A stretch of 64,000 nucleotides of DNA from Agromyces sp. NDB4Y10 (GTDB lineage Bacteria; Actinomycetota; Actinomycetes; Actinomycetales; Microbacteriaceae), in the NCBI RefSeq assembly GCF_001620055.1, contig NZ_LQGY01000034.1:37347-101346 (forward strand), in the 5' to 3' direction. Positions 17,779 to 25,460 of this stretch are shown here, piece after piece. The notes under the pieces were generated by a model that ran no database searches, had not been told where the DNA came from, and saw nothing but the letters and a program-made list of their open reading frames with translations. A program made the translations under genes and the position numbers. How positions within the stretch are numbered: position 1 is the stretch's first letter; every line of letters starts with the position of its first letter.

Positions 17779-18785
17779 TGACCACGGCGACCCGGCCGGG
17801 CGGCGTCAGCTCCCAGCCGGATGACTCGAAGCCCCCGGTCGGCGGCGCGCGCGTCGCGCCGCCGACCGGGGCGGCTCCCCGCAACCGGGCGCGGGCGCGG
17901 CGACGCAACCTCTTCTCGGCGCTGCTGTTCCTCAGCCCGTGGATGATCGGCTTCCTCGTCTTCACGGCGTGGCCGATGATCTACAGCGCGTACCTCTCGC
18001 TGACCGACTACGACGTGATCAACAATCCCGAGTTCGTCGGGATCGAGAACTACGTGGCGATGGCCTCGGACGAGAAGCTCCTCCTCGCGCTCGGCAACAC
18101 GGCGTTCTTCGCCCTGCTCCAGGTGCCGATGTACGTGGTCGTCTCGCTCGGCCTCGCCCTGCTCCTCGACCGCGCCGGCCGGGCGTCGGGCTTCTTCCGC
18201 ACGGTGTTCTTCCTGCCGAAGATGACGCCTCCGGTCGCGGTGGGCGTGCTGTTCCTCCTGCTGTTCAACGGTTCGAACGGCATCGTGAACGCCGCGCTCG
18301 GGATGGTCGGCATCGACGGTCCGTCGTGGACGACCGACCCGAACTGGGTGAAGCCGGGCCTCGTGCTCATGTCGCTCTGGACGGTCGGCGCGTCGGTGAT
18401 CATCCTGCTCGCCGCCCTCCGCAACGTGCCGAAGGAGCTCTACGAGTCGGCACAGCTCGACGGTGCGGGCTTCTGGCGGCAGGCGACGAGCGTGACCCTG
18501 CCGATGATCAGCCCGGCACTGTTCTTCATCATCGTCGTCAACACGATCGCGGCGCTGCAGACGTTCGACGAGGCGTACACCGCGTTCTTCGGCGCAGGCA
18601 ACTCCACGTACAGCAACGACGCGGCCCTGTTCTACGTCATCTACCTGTTCCAGCAGGCGTTCGAGTTCCTGAACATGGGCTACGCGTCCGCCATGGCGTG
18701 GCTGCTGTTCCTCGTCATCATGATCATCACCGCGATCCAGCTCGTCGTCTCGCGCCGGCTCGTCTACTACGAGGGGGACCGATGA
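17778..18785 (+). CDS. Sugar ABC transporter permease (MalF/UgpA type)
   Basis: A 335-residue inner-membrane subunit with six predicted transmembrane helices after a ~45-residue Pro/Arg-rich cytoplasmic N-terminus. The EAA loop that docks the ATPase is ELYESAQLDGAGFWRQATSVTLPMISP. SPWMIGFLVFTAWPMIYSAYLSLTDYD is the typical first helix. Its ATG shares one base with the binding-protein stop, and its own stop overlaps the next permease start (ATGA). No ATPase gene is adjacent, so a shared MsmK-type ATPase encoded elsewhere is probable. Confidence 0.94.
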   Translation: MTTATRPGGVSSQPDDSKPPVGGARVAPPTGAAPRNRARARRRNLFSALLFLSPWMIGFLVFTAWPMIYSAYLSLTDYDVINNPEFVGIENYVAMASDEKLLLALGNTAFFALLQVPMYVVVSLGLALLLDRAGRASGFFRTVFFLPKMTPPVAVGVLFLLLFNGSNGIVNAALGMVGIDGPSWTTDPNWVKPGLVLMSLWTVGASVIILLAALRNVPKELYESAQLDGAGFWRQATSVTLPMISPALFFIIVVNTIAALQTFDEAYTAFFGAGNSTYSNDAALFYVIYLFQQAFEFLNMGYASAMAWLLFLVIMIITAIQLVVSRRLVYYEGDR

Positions 18786-19726
18786 GCACCGACATCCGCG
18801 TGGCGGCCGCCGAATCCGAGGCGGTGCAGCCCGATCGAAGCGGCACGGATGCCGCCACCCGGTCGGTCCCGGCCGGCCCCCGGGGCCGGGCGCGAACCAA
18901 GCGACGCGTGGGCACGGTGCTCGCGTGGGTCGCGCTCTCGCTCCTCGGCATCGTGTTCGTGTACCCGTTCGTGTGGCTGGTCAGCGCATCCTTCAAGCCG
19001 CGCAGCGACGTCTTCGACAACCGGCTCATCCCGGAGACGTTCACCTGGGACAACTACTTCCAGGTGTGGCAGGAGGCGCCGCTCGCGCTCTGGATCCTGA
19101 ACACCGCGATCGTCACGGTGCTCGCGGCCGTGACGGTCACGATCTCGAGCGCCATGGTCGCGTGGGGATTCGCCTACTTCCGCTTCCGGGGCCGCGGGGT
19201 GCTGTTCGGGCTCGTGCTGGCGACCATGATGCTGCCGGGCGCGGTGACGATGATCCCGACGTTCCTGATCTGGAACGCGCTCGGACAGGTGGGCACGCTC
19301 ACCCCGCTGTGGGCGGGCAACCTCTTCGGCAGCGCGTTCTACATCTTCCTGCTGCGGCAGTTCTTCCTCGGGCTGCCGCGCGACCTGTTCGAGGCGGCGC
19401 GCATCGACGGGGCGAGCCAGTGGGGCGTCTTCTGGCGCATCGCCCTGCCCCTCACGGGTCCGGCGCTCGCCGTGGTGCTCGTGTTCGAGGTGCAGGCGGT
19501 GTGGACCGACCTCATGCGCGCGCTGATCTACCTGCGCGACTCGTCGACGTTCACGGTGCCGCGCGGCCTCAAGTCGCTCGTCGACGCCTACGGCTTCGGC
19601 GGCGAGTGGCACTGGGAGATCATCGTCACGGCAAGCGTGATCACGACGATCCCGCTGATCATCGTGTTCTTCCTCGCGCAGAAGCGGATCATCGACGGGG
19701 TCGCCTCGACGGGACTCAAGGGCTAG
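18782..19726 (+). CDS. Sugar ABC transporter permease (MalG/UgpE type)
   Basis: The 314-residue partner permease. Six helices are evident, with a PFVWLVSASFKP start and the EAA loop DLFEAARIDGASQWGVFWRIALPLTGP. It ends with the usual FFLAQKRIIDGVASTGLKG. It overlaps the preceding permease by four bases, so the two are translationally coupled. The operon ends here with an imperfect terminator (19732-19782). Confidence 0.94.
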   Translation: MSTDIRVAAAESEAVQPDRSGTDAATRSVPAGPRGRARTKRRVGTVLAWVALSLLGIVFVYPFVWLVSASFKPRSDVFDNRLIPETFTWDNYFQVWQEAPLALWILNTAIVTVLAAVTVTISSAMVAWGFAYFRFRGRGVLFGLVLATMMLPGAVTMIPTFLIWNALGQVGTLTPLWAGNLFGSAFYIFLLRQFFLGLPRDLFEAARIDGASQWGVFWRIALPLTGPALAVVLVFEVQAVWTDLMRALIYLRDSSTFTVPRGLKSLVDAYGFGGEWHWEIIVTASVITTIPLIIVFFLAQKRIIDGVASTGLKG

Positions 19727-19731
19727 ACGAG

Positions 19732-19782
19732 CGGATGCCGCGGGGCCGGCCGCGCCCCCCACGCCCCGCCTCGCGGCATCCG
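19732..19782. terminator. Inverted repeat between convergent genes
   Basis: Arms CGGATGCCGCG and CGCGGCATCCG (11 bp) enclose a C-rich 29-base loop. The arms are copies of the genome-wide GGCATCCG-type octamer in inverted orientation. The repeat ends two bases before the DUF6766 stop. Confidence 0.45.
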
Positions 19783-19783
19783 T

Positions 19784-20452
19784 TCAGCCCTCGACCGCGG
19801 TGACGTCGTGCGGCGTGCCCACGGGCTTCGACTCGCTCGAGCCGCGCTGTCGCAGGACGATGGTCAGGGCGACCATGCTGCCGACGGCGAGGAACTCCGA
19901 CTGCCAGTTCTGCAGGGTGCGGTTCCAGAAGTCCGGGTTCACGACGTACTCCGCGAGGGTGACGGCAGGCTCGCCGTGCATGGCCTGCTCCTCGTTGTAG
20001 ACGACCTGTCCGGTGAGGGCCTGCGCGAGCCACGAGAGCAGGAAGATCGCGCCCATCGTCACCAGGAGCGAGTTGCTGTAGAGCCACAGACGCCAGCCGC
20101 CGACGCGAGCCCAGCGAGGCGAGTCCGGGAGGGCGTGCCGGCCGACGTGCTGCTCGTCGTCGCCCTCCACGCCTTCCTCGCCGGGCTGCTTCGACTCGGG
20201 CGACCCGCGCTGCACGAACCAGATCGTCGCGAGGATGAAGGCGAAGAACTGGAGGTACTCGGACTGCCAGTTCTCGGCGACGTCGACCACGAAGTCGGAC
20301 GAGGTCACGAACTGCACCCAGGTCTCGACCGGCTGGCCGTGCTCGACGTGCTCCTCGTTCACGACCGCGAGACCGGCGAGGGACTGCAGGCCCAGCGAGA
20401 TCAGGAACAGCGCGGCGAAGACGATGCTGAGCAGGTGCTGGCGGACGCGCAT
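19784..20452 (-). CDS. DUF6766 membrane protein with internal duplication
   Basis: A 222-residue membrane protein made of two similar halves. Each has two helices and a conserved outside loop: VVNEEHVEHGQPVETWVQFVTSSDF ... NWQSEYLQFFAF in the first and VYNEEQAMHGEPAVTLAEYV ... NWQSEFLAVGSMV in the second. The halves are joined by an acidic linker. GGGAGG lies just before ATG 20452. Four helices with paired N-E-E and N-W-Q-S-E motifs suggest a small channel or sensor, but there is no known function. A 27-codon membrane ORF lies two bases upstream. Confidence 0.87.
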   Translation of the reverse strand: MRVRQHLLSIVFAALFLISLGLQSLAGLAVVNEEHVEHGQPVETWVQFVTSSDFVVDVAENWQSEYLQFFAFILATIWFVQRGSPESKQPGEEGVEGDDEQHVGRHALPDSPRWARVGGWRLWLYSNSLLVTMGAIFLLSWLAQALTGQVVYNEEQAMHGEPAVTLAEYVVNPDFWNRTLQNWQSEFLAVGSMVALTIVLRQRGSSESKPVGTPHDVTAVEG

Positions 20453-20454
20453 GG

Positions 20455-20538
20455 CTACCTCCCGGAGAGTGCGACGGCGAACATGTACGCGAGCCCGGCG
20501 AAGATGCCGACCACCCACGCGGTGAACACGAGCCTCAT
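20455..20538 (-). CDS. Tiny membrane peptide upstream of DUF6766 (27 aa)
   Basis: A minus-strand frame of 27 codons, MRLVFTAWVVGIFAGLAYMF then AVALSGR, forming one transmembrane helix with positively charged ends. Its stop lies two bases before the DUF6766 start, and the Shine-Dalgarno of DUF6766 (GGGAGG) is in its last codons, so the pair would be translationally coupled. A GGGGAG lies 12 bases upstream. It may be a real accessory peptide or just a short open frame. Confidence 0.45.
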   Translation of the reverse strand: MRLVFTAWVVGIFAGLAYMFAVALSGR

Positions 20539-20680
20539 GCTCGGAACGTACTCCCCGAGCAGCGCGTTCCGGCATGGGCTTGACGGGAGGCGGTCGGGCC
20601 GTCGATTGGCGCCGCGGCGGCGGGTGGGTTAGAGTAACGGGGTTGCCTGATGAGCGGAGATCGCGCAGGCGACATCCCAT

Positions 20681-20753
20681 GCGCCCGTAGCTCAATGGAT
20701 AGAGCATCTGACTACGGATCAGAAGGTTGGGGGTTCGAGTCCCTCCGGGCGCG
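20681..20753 (+). tRNA. tRNA-Arg (anticodon ACG)
   Basis: A full cloverleaf can be drawn. The acceptor stem is GCGCCCG/CGGGCGC with discriminator G, the D-arm is GCTC...GAGC, and the anticodon stem TCTGA/TCAGA holds loop CTACGGA (anticodon ACG). The T-arm is GGGGG TTCGAGT CCCTC. CCA is not encoded. The A34 of the anticodon is the substrate of TadA, which is encoded in the same window at 29212. Confidence 0.97.
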
Positions 20754-20763
20754 CGGAACCACT

Positions 20764-20789
20764 GAACGGCCCGCTTCGGCGGGCCGTTC
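20764..20789. terminator. Terminator after tRNA-Arg
   Basis: A perfect 11-bp stem GAACGGCCCGC/GCGGGCCGTTC with a TTCG loop, followed by GTCGTTTCC. It probably also stops minus-strand transcripts of the amylosucrase gene. Confidence 0.85.
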
Positions 20790-20823
20790 GTCGTTTCCGG
20801 GTGCGGCCCGCCGGAGCGGTCGG

Positions 20824-22761
20824 CTAGAAGCGCGGCGGCGCGTCGGCCGGCCGCACGTGCAGCCACGCCACGTGGCACGGGTCGAGCACGATGCCGCGGT
20901 CGAGCGTGATGCGCCGGTCGGTGATGAGCTCGTGCGCCTCCGGCGCGAACCCGGAGAGGGTCAGCGCGTCGACGGTCGCGGGCGCGTCACCCACGTTGGC
21001 CAGGCAGAGCACGACCGTGGTGTCGGCGGATGCCGCGGCATCCGCCCCGCCCGGCCGCTGGTAGCCGAGCACCGTGGGGTGCTTCGCGTCGAACGGGACG
21101 AGCCGCCCGCCCGCGAGCTCGGGCGTGGAGCGCCGCACCTGCACGAGGCGACGCAGCCCCGCGTAGACGGCGCCCGCGGGCGTCGACGGGTCGTGGCGGC
21201 GCGCGTACGCCTCGGCGGGGTAGTGCGGTCGGTTCACCCAGCGGCTGTCGTCGGCGAGCGCCGGGTCGTCGACGTACGAGTAGTCGTTCTGCTGCGCGAC
21301 CTCGTCGCCGAGGTAGATGAGCGGGATGCCGCCCGTCGACAGCGCGATCGCGTGGGCGAGCAGCACCCGGTCGACGCCGTGCGGGTCGCCGGCCTCGATG
21401 CCGGCGAGCGAGGCGGTGGTGCCGGCCACGCGCGCGTCGCCCGTGCGCGGGTTCTCCTGGAAGGGGACGCCGCGCGCGAAGCTGCCCGGGAACCGGTTGA
21501 CGTAGAACGCGTTGAGGAACCGGCGGTGGTCGAACCCGTCGATGCCGAACTCGGCGGCATCCTCGTCGGCGAAGGTCCAGCCGATGTCGTCGTGGCCGCG
21601 AACGTAGTTCACCCACGCGCACCCGTCGGGCAAAGCGTGCCGGCGCTCCAGCGCCTGCCGCAGCATCCGCGGGTCGCGCGTCGCGAGCGCCTCCCAGGTG
21701 AGCGCCATCTGCAGCGGGTTGTACGAGAGCTGGCACTCGCCGAGCGAGATGTACTCGACGACCTCGTCGGGGTGCACGATCGCCTCGGACTTGAACAGCA
21801 GGCTCGGCGCGGCGATGCGCAGCACGGCGTTGAACGCCTGCAGCAGCAGGTGCGCCTCGGGGAGCGACTCGCACGGCGTGCCGAGTCGCTTCCAGATGAA
21901 CGCGACCGCGTCCATGCGCAGCACGTCGACGCCGAGGTTGGCGAGGAAGAGCATCTCGCCGGCCATCGCGCGGAACACCGCCGGGTTGGCGTAGTTCAGG
22001 TCCCACTGGAACGAGTGGAACGTCGCCCAGATCCAGCGGCCGTCGGGCAGCTGCACGAACGAGCCGGGGTGGTCGTCGGGGAAGATCTCCCGCACGGTCC
22101 GCTCGTAGGCGTCGGGCATCGTGCGGTCGGGGAAGATCAGGTAGAAGTCCTCGTACGCGGGGTCGCCCGAGACCGCGCGCTCGGCCCACTCGTGGTTCGA
22201 CGCCGTGTGGTTGAAGATGAAGTCGAGCACGAGCGAGATGCCGTTGGCGCGGAGTTCGGTCGCGAGCTGCTGCAGGTCGTCGATCGTGCCGAGGTGCGGC
22301 GCGACCGCCCGGTAGCTGGTGACCGCGTAGCCCCCGTCGGAGTTGCCCTCGGGCACCGCGAACAGCGGCATGAGGTGCAGGTAGGTGAGGCCGAGCTCGA
22401 CGAACTCCGGGATCTTCGCGCGCACGCCCTCGAGGTCGCCGGCGTAGCGGTCGACGTAGCAGACCCCGCCGAGCATCCGGTTCGACAGGTACCATCCGGT
22501 GTCCTGCTCGCGGCGGGCGTCGGCGGCCTTGAGGTCGGCCGGACGGGCCGCCCACGACGCACCGGCGTCGGCGACGACGCCCGTCAGGGCCTCGAGCGCG
22601 TCGGGCCGGTCGCCGTACAGGCGTCGGAACAGCCCGTGCAGGGTGGGGAAGTGCGCGGCGAGGCGCGCCCCGAACGCCGCATCGGCGGTGACGGATGCCG
22701 CGGGCAGCGCCCGGCGGATGTCTGCGAGATCACGTGCGGCGTCGGTTCCCAGGCGTGCCAT
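20824..22761 (-). CDS. Amylosucrase (GH13_4)
   Basis: A 645-residue glucansucrase that builds alpha-1,4-glucan from sucrose, releasing fructose. The triad is D284 (VLRMDAVAFIWK), E326 (FKSEAIVHPDEVV) and D391 (RGHDDIGWTFADEDAAEFG). These are each two positions from Asp286, Glu328 and Asp393 of Neisseria polysaccharea amylosucrase, and long blocks (YNPLQMALTWEALATRD, VNRFPGSFARGVPFQENP) are near-identical in pattern. The N-terminal helical domain (~1-85) and C-terminal beta domain are present. There is no signal peptide, so it is cytoplasmic. The start is supported by a -10-like CAGTCT six bases upstream. Confidence 0.93.
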   Translation of the reverse strand: MARLGTDAARDLADIRRALPAASVTADAAFGARLAAHFPTLHGLFRRLYGDRPDALEALTGVVADAGASWAARPADLKAADARREQDTGWYLSNRMLGGVCYVDRYAGDLEGVRAKIPEFVELGLTYLHLMPLFAVPEGNSDGGYAVTSYRAVAPHLGTIDDLQQLATELRANGISLVLDFIFNHTASNHEWAERAVSGDPAYEDFYLIFPDRTMPDAYERTVREIFPDDHPGSFVQLPDGRWIWATFHSFQWDLNYANPAVFRAMAGEMLFLANLGVDVLRMDAVAFIWKRLGTPCESLPEAHLLLQAFNAVLRIAAPSLLFKSEAIVHPDEVVEYISLGECQLSYNPLQMALTWEALATRDPRMLRQALERRHALPDGCAWVNYVRGHDDIGWTFADEDAAEFGIDGFDHRRFLNAFYVNRFPGSFARGVPFQENPRTGDARVAGTTASLAGIEAGDPHGVDRVLLAHAIALSTGGIPLIYLGDEVAQQNDYSYVDDPALADDSRWVNRPHYPAEAYARRHDPSTPAGAVYAGLRRLVQVRRSTPELAGGRLVPFDAKHPTVLGYQRPGGADAAASADTTVVLCLANVGDAPATVDALTLSGFAPEAHELITDRRITLDRGIVLDPCHVAWLHVRPADAPPRF

Positions 22762-22789
22762 ACGTCAAGACTGCACCATTCCGGGCCCG

Positions 22790-22836
22790 TGTCCCCCGGT
22801 TTGGGGGACAACCGCGCTTTCCGCGTGATCACGCGG
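22790..22836 (-). promoter_or_regulatory. Hairpin and 16-bp palindrome between amylosucrase and DUF998 genes
   Basis: An 8-bp stem TGTCCCCC/GGGGGACA (22790-22810) is followed by the perfect palindrome CCGCGTGATCACGCGG (22821-22836). The palindrome lies about 60 bases upstream of the amylosucrase start and looks like a dimeric repressor site. The regulator is unknown. Confidence 0.45.
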
Positions 22837-22950
22837 ATCTGCGGCGATCGGGGCCTCCCGCGGGCCGTCCCGAGGCGAAACGCGATGTCGCGCACTCAGG
22901 ACTCCCGGATACCCTCGGAACCGGCTTGTCTTCCGCGATCGGGGTCGACT

Positions 22951-24174
22951 ATGAGGGGTACCACCACGATCGGCCAGGCGCCGATCATCCGTCGCGCGGC
23001 GATGCTCGCCGCCATGACCGCCATCGCGTTCGCGGTGGCCGTCGCCGTCGTGCAGTTGCTGCTGCGATGGTCGGGACGGGCGATCGGCGCGGTCGATGCG
23101 GCGGTGGCGACCGCATGCCTCATCGTCGCGGTCGTCGTCGCGACGGTGCTGCTCGGGGCGCTGATCGTCGCCGGCGCCGACCACCGGCCTCCGGCCGAGG
23201 TCGCGTCGCGCGGCAGCCTCCGGCTCACGAGCGGCCGCCGCGCCGCGGCGAACGCCGCGGTGTGGGCGGCGATTGCGGCGCTCGCGGTCGGCGCGGCGGG
23301 GGACGCCTTCACCCCGCTTCCCGGCGGTGCGGTCGTCGCGGCCGCGCTGATCGCGGGTGCGCTGGCCGCCGTCACGGGCGCCGTGCACCGGCGGGCGCAC
23401 CGGCAGTCGGCGTACCGGTCGTTCAACGTCGTCGCCATGCTGCTCGCGGCCGGCTGCCTGGCGAGCATGAGCCTGACGTCGACGGGCGACTGGTGGTCCC
23501 TGAACTTCAGCACCCTGGGCACCTCGAACGACATCGCCGCGGCGTGCTTCAACCTCGCCCTCATCCTCTCCGGCGGCGCCATGGCCGCGATGTCGGGCCG
23601 ACTCGCCAGCGGCATCGCCCGACGCGCCTACGACGCCCGGCGCGGCGCGGTGCCGACCGTCCGGGCGCTGATCGCGGTCATCGGCGTCGCGCTCGCCGGG
23701 GTGGGCGTCGTGCCGATCGACACCGACGAGGTGCTGCACAACGTGTTCGCGTGCGGCGCCGGTGCGGCGTTCGCGCTGCTCGCCTCGCTCACGCCCGTCC
23801 TGGTGCGACGGATGCCGCGGGTGCTGGTCCGCACGTCGCGGGCGTCGCTCGCGCTCGAGGTGTCGGCGTTCGTCATCTACGAGCGGCTGGGGCTCGTGTC
23901 GCTGACGGTGTTCGAGATCGTCGCGTTCGCCCTCGTCTTCGTATGGCTGATCACCCTCGTGGTGACGACGCACCCGGTGGTGATCCACGAGCTCGCCGAG
24001 CTCGAGCCGCTGGTCGACGAACCGGCCGGCGAGTCGATGCGCGGCGCCGTGGACGGCACCGCGGTGCTCGAGCCGGCGGGTGCGTCGCGTGGACCCGCCC
24101 GCCGCGCGGCATCCGTCGTCTCACCGCCGGGAATGGCCGGGGCGTTCGCGCGGTTGACTCCGATCAGAACTTGA
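22951..24174 (+). CDS. DUF998-like multi-pass membrane protein
   Basis: A 407-residue protein with about nine hydrophobic helices. A short N-terminal segment is followed by AAMTAIAFAVAVAVVQLLL, and the middle holds CLASMSLTSTGDWWSLNFSTLGTSNDIAA, which resembles the DUF998 signature (short loops with W-S-x-N-F-S-x-L-G). The cytoplasmic tail is Ala/Gly/Pro-rich. The open frame continues far upstream, through the tRNA, but only this portion has coding character. Its stop codon overlaps the -35 element of the Hsp20 promoter. Function is unknown. Confidence 0.75.
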   Translation: MRGTTTIGQAPIIRRAAMLAAMTAIAFAVAVAVVQLLLRWSGRAIGAVDAAVATACLIVAVVVATVLLGALIVAGADHRPPAEVASRGSLRLTSGRRAAANAAVWAAIAALAVGAAGDAFTPLPGGAVVAAALIAGALAAVTGAVHRRAHRQSAYRSFNVVAMLLAAGCLASMSLTSTGDWWSLNFSTLGTSNDIAAACFNLALILSGGAMAAMSGRLASGIARRAYDARRGAVPTVRALIAVIGVALAGVGVVPIDTDEVLHNVFACGAGAAFALLASLTPVLVRRMPRVLVRTSRASLALEVSAFVIYERLGLVSLTVFEIVAFALVFVWLITLVVTTHPVVIHELAELEPLVDEPAGESMRGAVDGTAVLEPAGASRGPARRAASVVSPPGMAGAFARLTPIRT

Positions 24175-24199
24175 GTCGAGCCGACTCAATTCGTACGAT
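24171..24199 (+). promoter_or_regulatory. Hsp20 promoter with HspR operator (HAIR 1)
   Basis: TTGAGT (24171-24176), a 17-base spacer and TACGAT (24194-24199) form a good sigma-70 promoter. The -35 is also the left half of TTGAGT-N7-ACTCAA (24171-24189), which matches the HAIR element (CTTGAGT-N7-ACTCAAG) bound by the heat-shock repressor HspR. Repression would occlude RNA polymerase. Confidence 0.85.
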
Positions 24200-24210
24200 T
24201 GTGGTAGAGC

Positions 24211-24229
24211 ATGAGTCGATGCGACTCAA
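24211..24229 (+). promoter_or_regulatory. Second HspR operator (HAIR 2)
   Basis: ATGAGT-N7-ACTCAA, with one mismatch to the HAIR core, is 40 bases downstream of HAIR 1. It lies after the expected transcription start, in the 5' leader of the Hsp20 gene. Confidence 0.75.
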
Positions 24230-24258
24230 CTTCGCCGCGACCGAAAGGAGATCCGATC

Positions 24259-24711
24259 ATGGCCACCAACGACCCGTTCCGCGACCTGGACCGCCTCGCG
24301 TCCGCGATCTTCGACACGACGCGCCGAGGGCCGCGTCGCATGCCGATGGACCTGTACCGCGACGGCGACCACTACGTGCTGACCGCCGACCTGCCGGGCA
24401 TCGACCCGGGCTCGGTCGACATCGACGTCGACGGGCAGCTGCTCACGATCCGCGCCGAGCGCACGCTGCCCTCGGGCGACGACGTCAAGTGGATCACGCG
24501 TGAGCGCGAGGCCGCCTCGTTCCTGCGCCAGCTGAGCCTCGGCCAGGGCGTCGACACCGAGCGCATCTCGGCCAGCTACGCCAACGGCGTGCTCAGCGTC
24601 ACCATCCCGGTGAGCGAGAAGGCCAAGCCGCGCAAGGTCGTCGTCGAGTCGGCCGACTCGACGCGGTCCGTCGCCGCGGGCGGCGAGTCCATCCAGCCGG
24701 TCGAGTCGTGA
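24259..24711 (+). CDS. Hsp20/alpha-crystallin small heat-shock protein
   Basis: A 150-residue ATP-independent chaperone that holds unfolding proteins. The alpha-crystallin domain spans ~30-125 (MDLYRDGDHYVLTADLPGIDPGSVDIDVDGQLLTIRAER ... ISASYANGVLSVTIPV) with the conserved GVL and a C-terminal extension. AAAGGAG lies 12 bases upstream of ATG 24259. The gene is behind two HAIR operators, so it should be heat-induced through HspR. It overlaps the GNAT gene by four bases (GTGA). Confidence 0.95.
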   Translation: MATNDPFRDLDRLASAIFDTTRRGPRRMPMDLYRDGDHYVLTADLPGIDPGSVDIDVDGQLLTIRAERTLPSGDDVKWITREREAASFLRQLSLGQGVDTERISASYANGVLSVTIPVSEKAKPRKVVVESADSTRSVAAGGESIQPVES

Positions 24712-25025
24712 CCGACACCGGGGTGCGGTTCCGTCGAGACGACGAGGCTCGCCGCTACGAGATGCACGTCGACGGCGAGCTCGCCGGATTCGCCGAGTTC
24801 CGCATCCGGCCGGAGGGCACCATCGTGTTCACCCACACGGTGGTGCTCCCCGGCCGCGAGGGGCAAGGGCTGGGCAGCATGCTCGCCCGCCACGTCCTCG
24901 ACGACGCGGTCTCCCGCGGGGAGCGCATCGTGCCGCGCTGCCCGTTCATCGCCGCGTACCTGCGTCGCCACGACGGCTACGAGGCGTCGGTCGACTGGCC
25001 CGAGGGCGCGCCGCGCGAGGGCTGA
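24708..25025 (+). CDS. GNAT-like N-acetyltransferase (YjdJ type)
   Basis: A 105-residue single-domain acetyltransferase of the short YidJ/YjdJ type. The acetyl-CoA loop is PGREGQGLGSMLARHVLDDA, with HTVVLPG before it and a CPFIAAYLRRHDGY end that carries the cysteine and the conserved Y-L-x-R-H. GTG 24708 overlaps the Hsp20 stop (GTGA), so it is co-expressed with the heat-shock gene. The substrate is unknown. Confidence 0.9.
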   Translation: MTDTGVRFRRDDEARRYEMHVDGELAGFAEFRIRPEGTIVFTHTVVLPGREGQGLGSMLARHVLDDAVSRGERIVPRCPFIAAYLRRHDGYEASVDWPEGAPREG

Positions 25026-25460
25026 CCCGGGCCGTCCGGGCGTGACCCCCGCTCTGGGGCGGTGTGCCGGGCACGCGCGGGACGATACGATCGCTCAACA
25101 CCCGAGCCGGGTCCCCGAGCCCGGCAGTCGTCGAAAGACGCCGCATGCGACCGGATGTCCCAGCAGAGGTCGCTCGGGATCCAGCTCGCCGAGCTCAGTT
25201 CGGGTCGCTCGGCGGGGAGGGCCTCTTGCGAGGCCGCGGTGGGGCGGGAGGTAGGGTTCCCGCCCCACCGTCATTCCGCCGGGAGCTCAGGGTCGATCTC
25301 CGCGAGCCGACTGTCAAGCCCCTCAACGCTGACGAGCCCGGAACGTACCGTGGCCCCCACGTCCGCCAGGGGAGGGCATCGGCGACTCGCCGCTTCCGTC
25401 GTTCGGTGGGCTTCAGTGCGCGTCTGCGTCGACTGAACGTCACGAACGAGGGGACCATCC
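25026..25460 (+). other. 435-base intergenic region before Mn catalase
   Basis: I see no convincing gene here. The short open frames on either strand show no coding signature. The one clear structure is a 12-bp hairpin at 25238-25269 (GGTGGGGCGGGA/TCCCGCCCCACC, 8-base loop). The region may carry the catalase promoter and a structured leader, but no confident -10/-35 pair stands out. Confidence 0.5.

Noticed and set aside
20650..22950. Upstream extension of the DUF998-like gene through the tRNA and amylosucrase region
   Set aside because: The frame is open but crosses a tRNA and runs antisense to amylosucrase. Coding character begins only at ATG 22951.
25042..25436. Short open frames before manganese catalase
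   Set aside because: They overlap each other in all frames, lack ribosome-binding sites and have low-complexity Arg/Ser/Gly composition.
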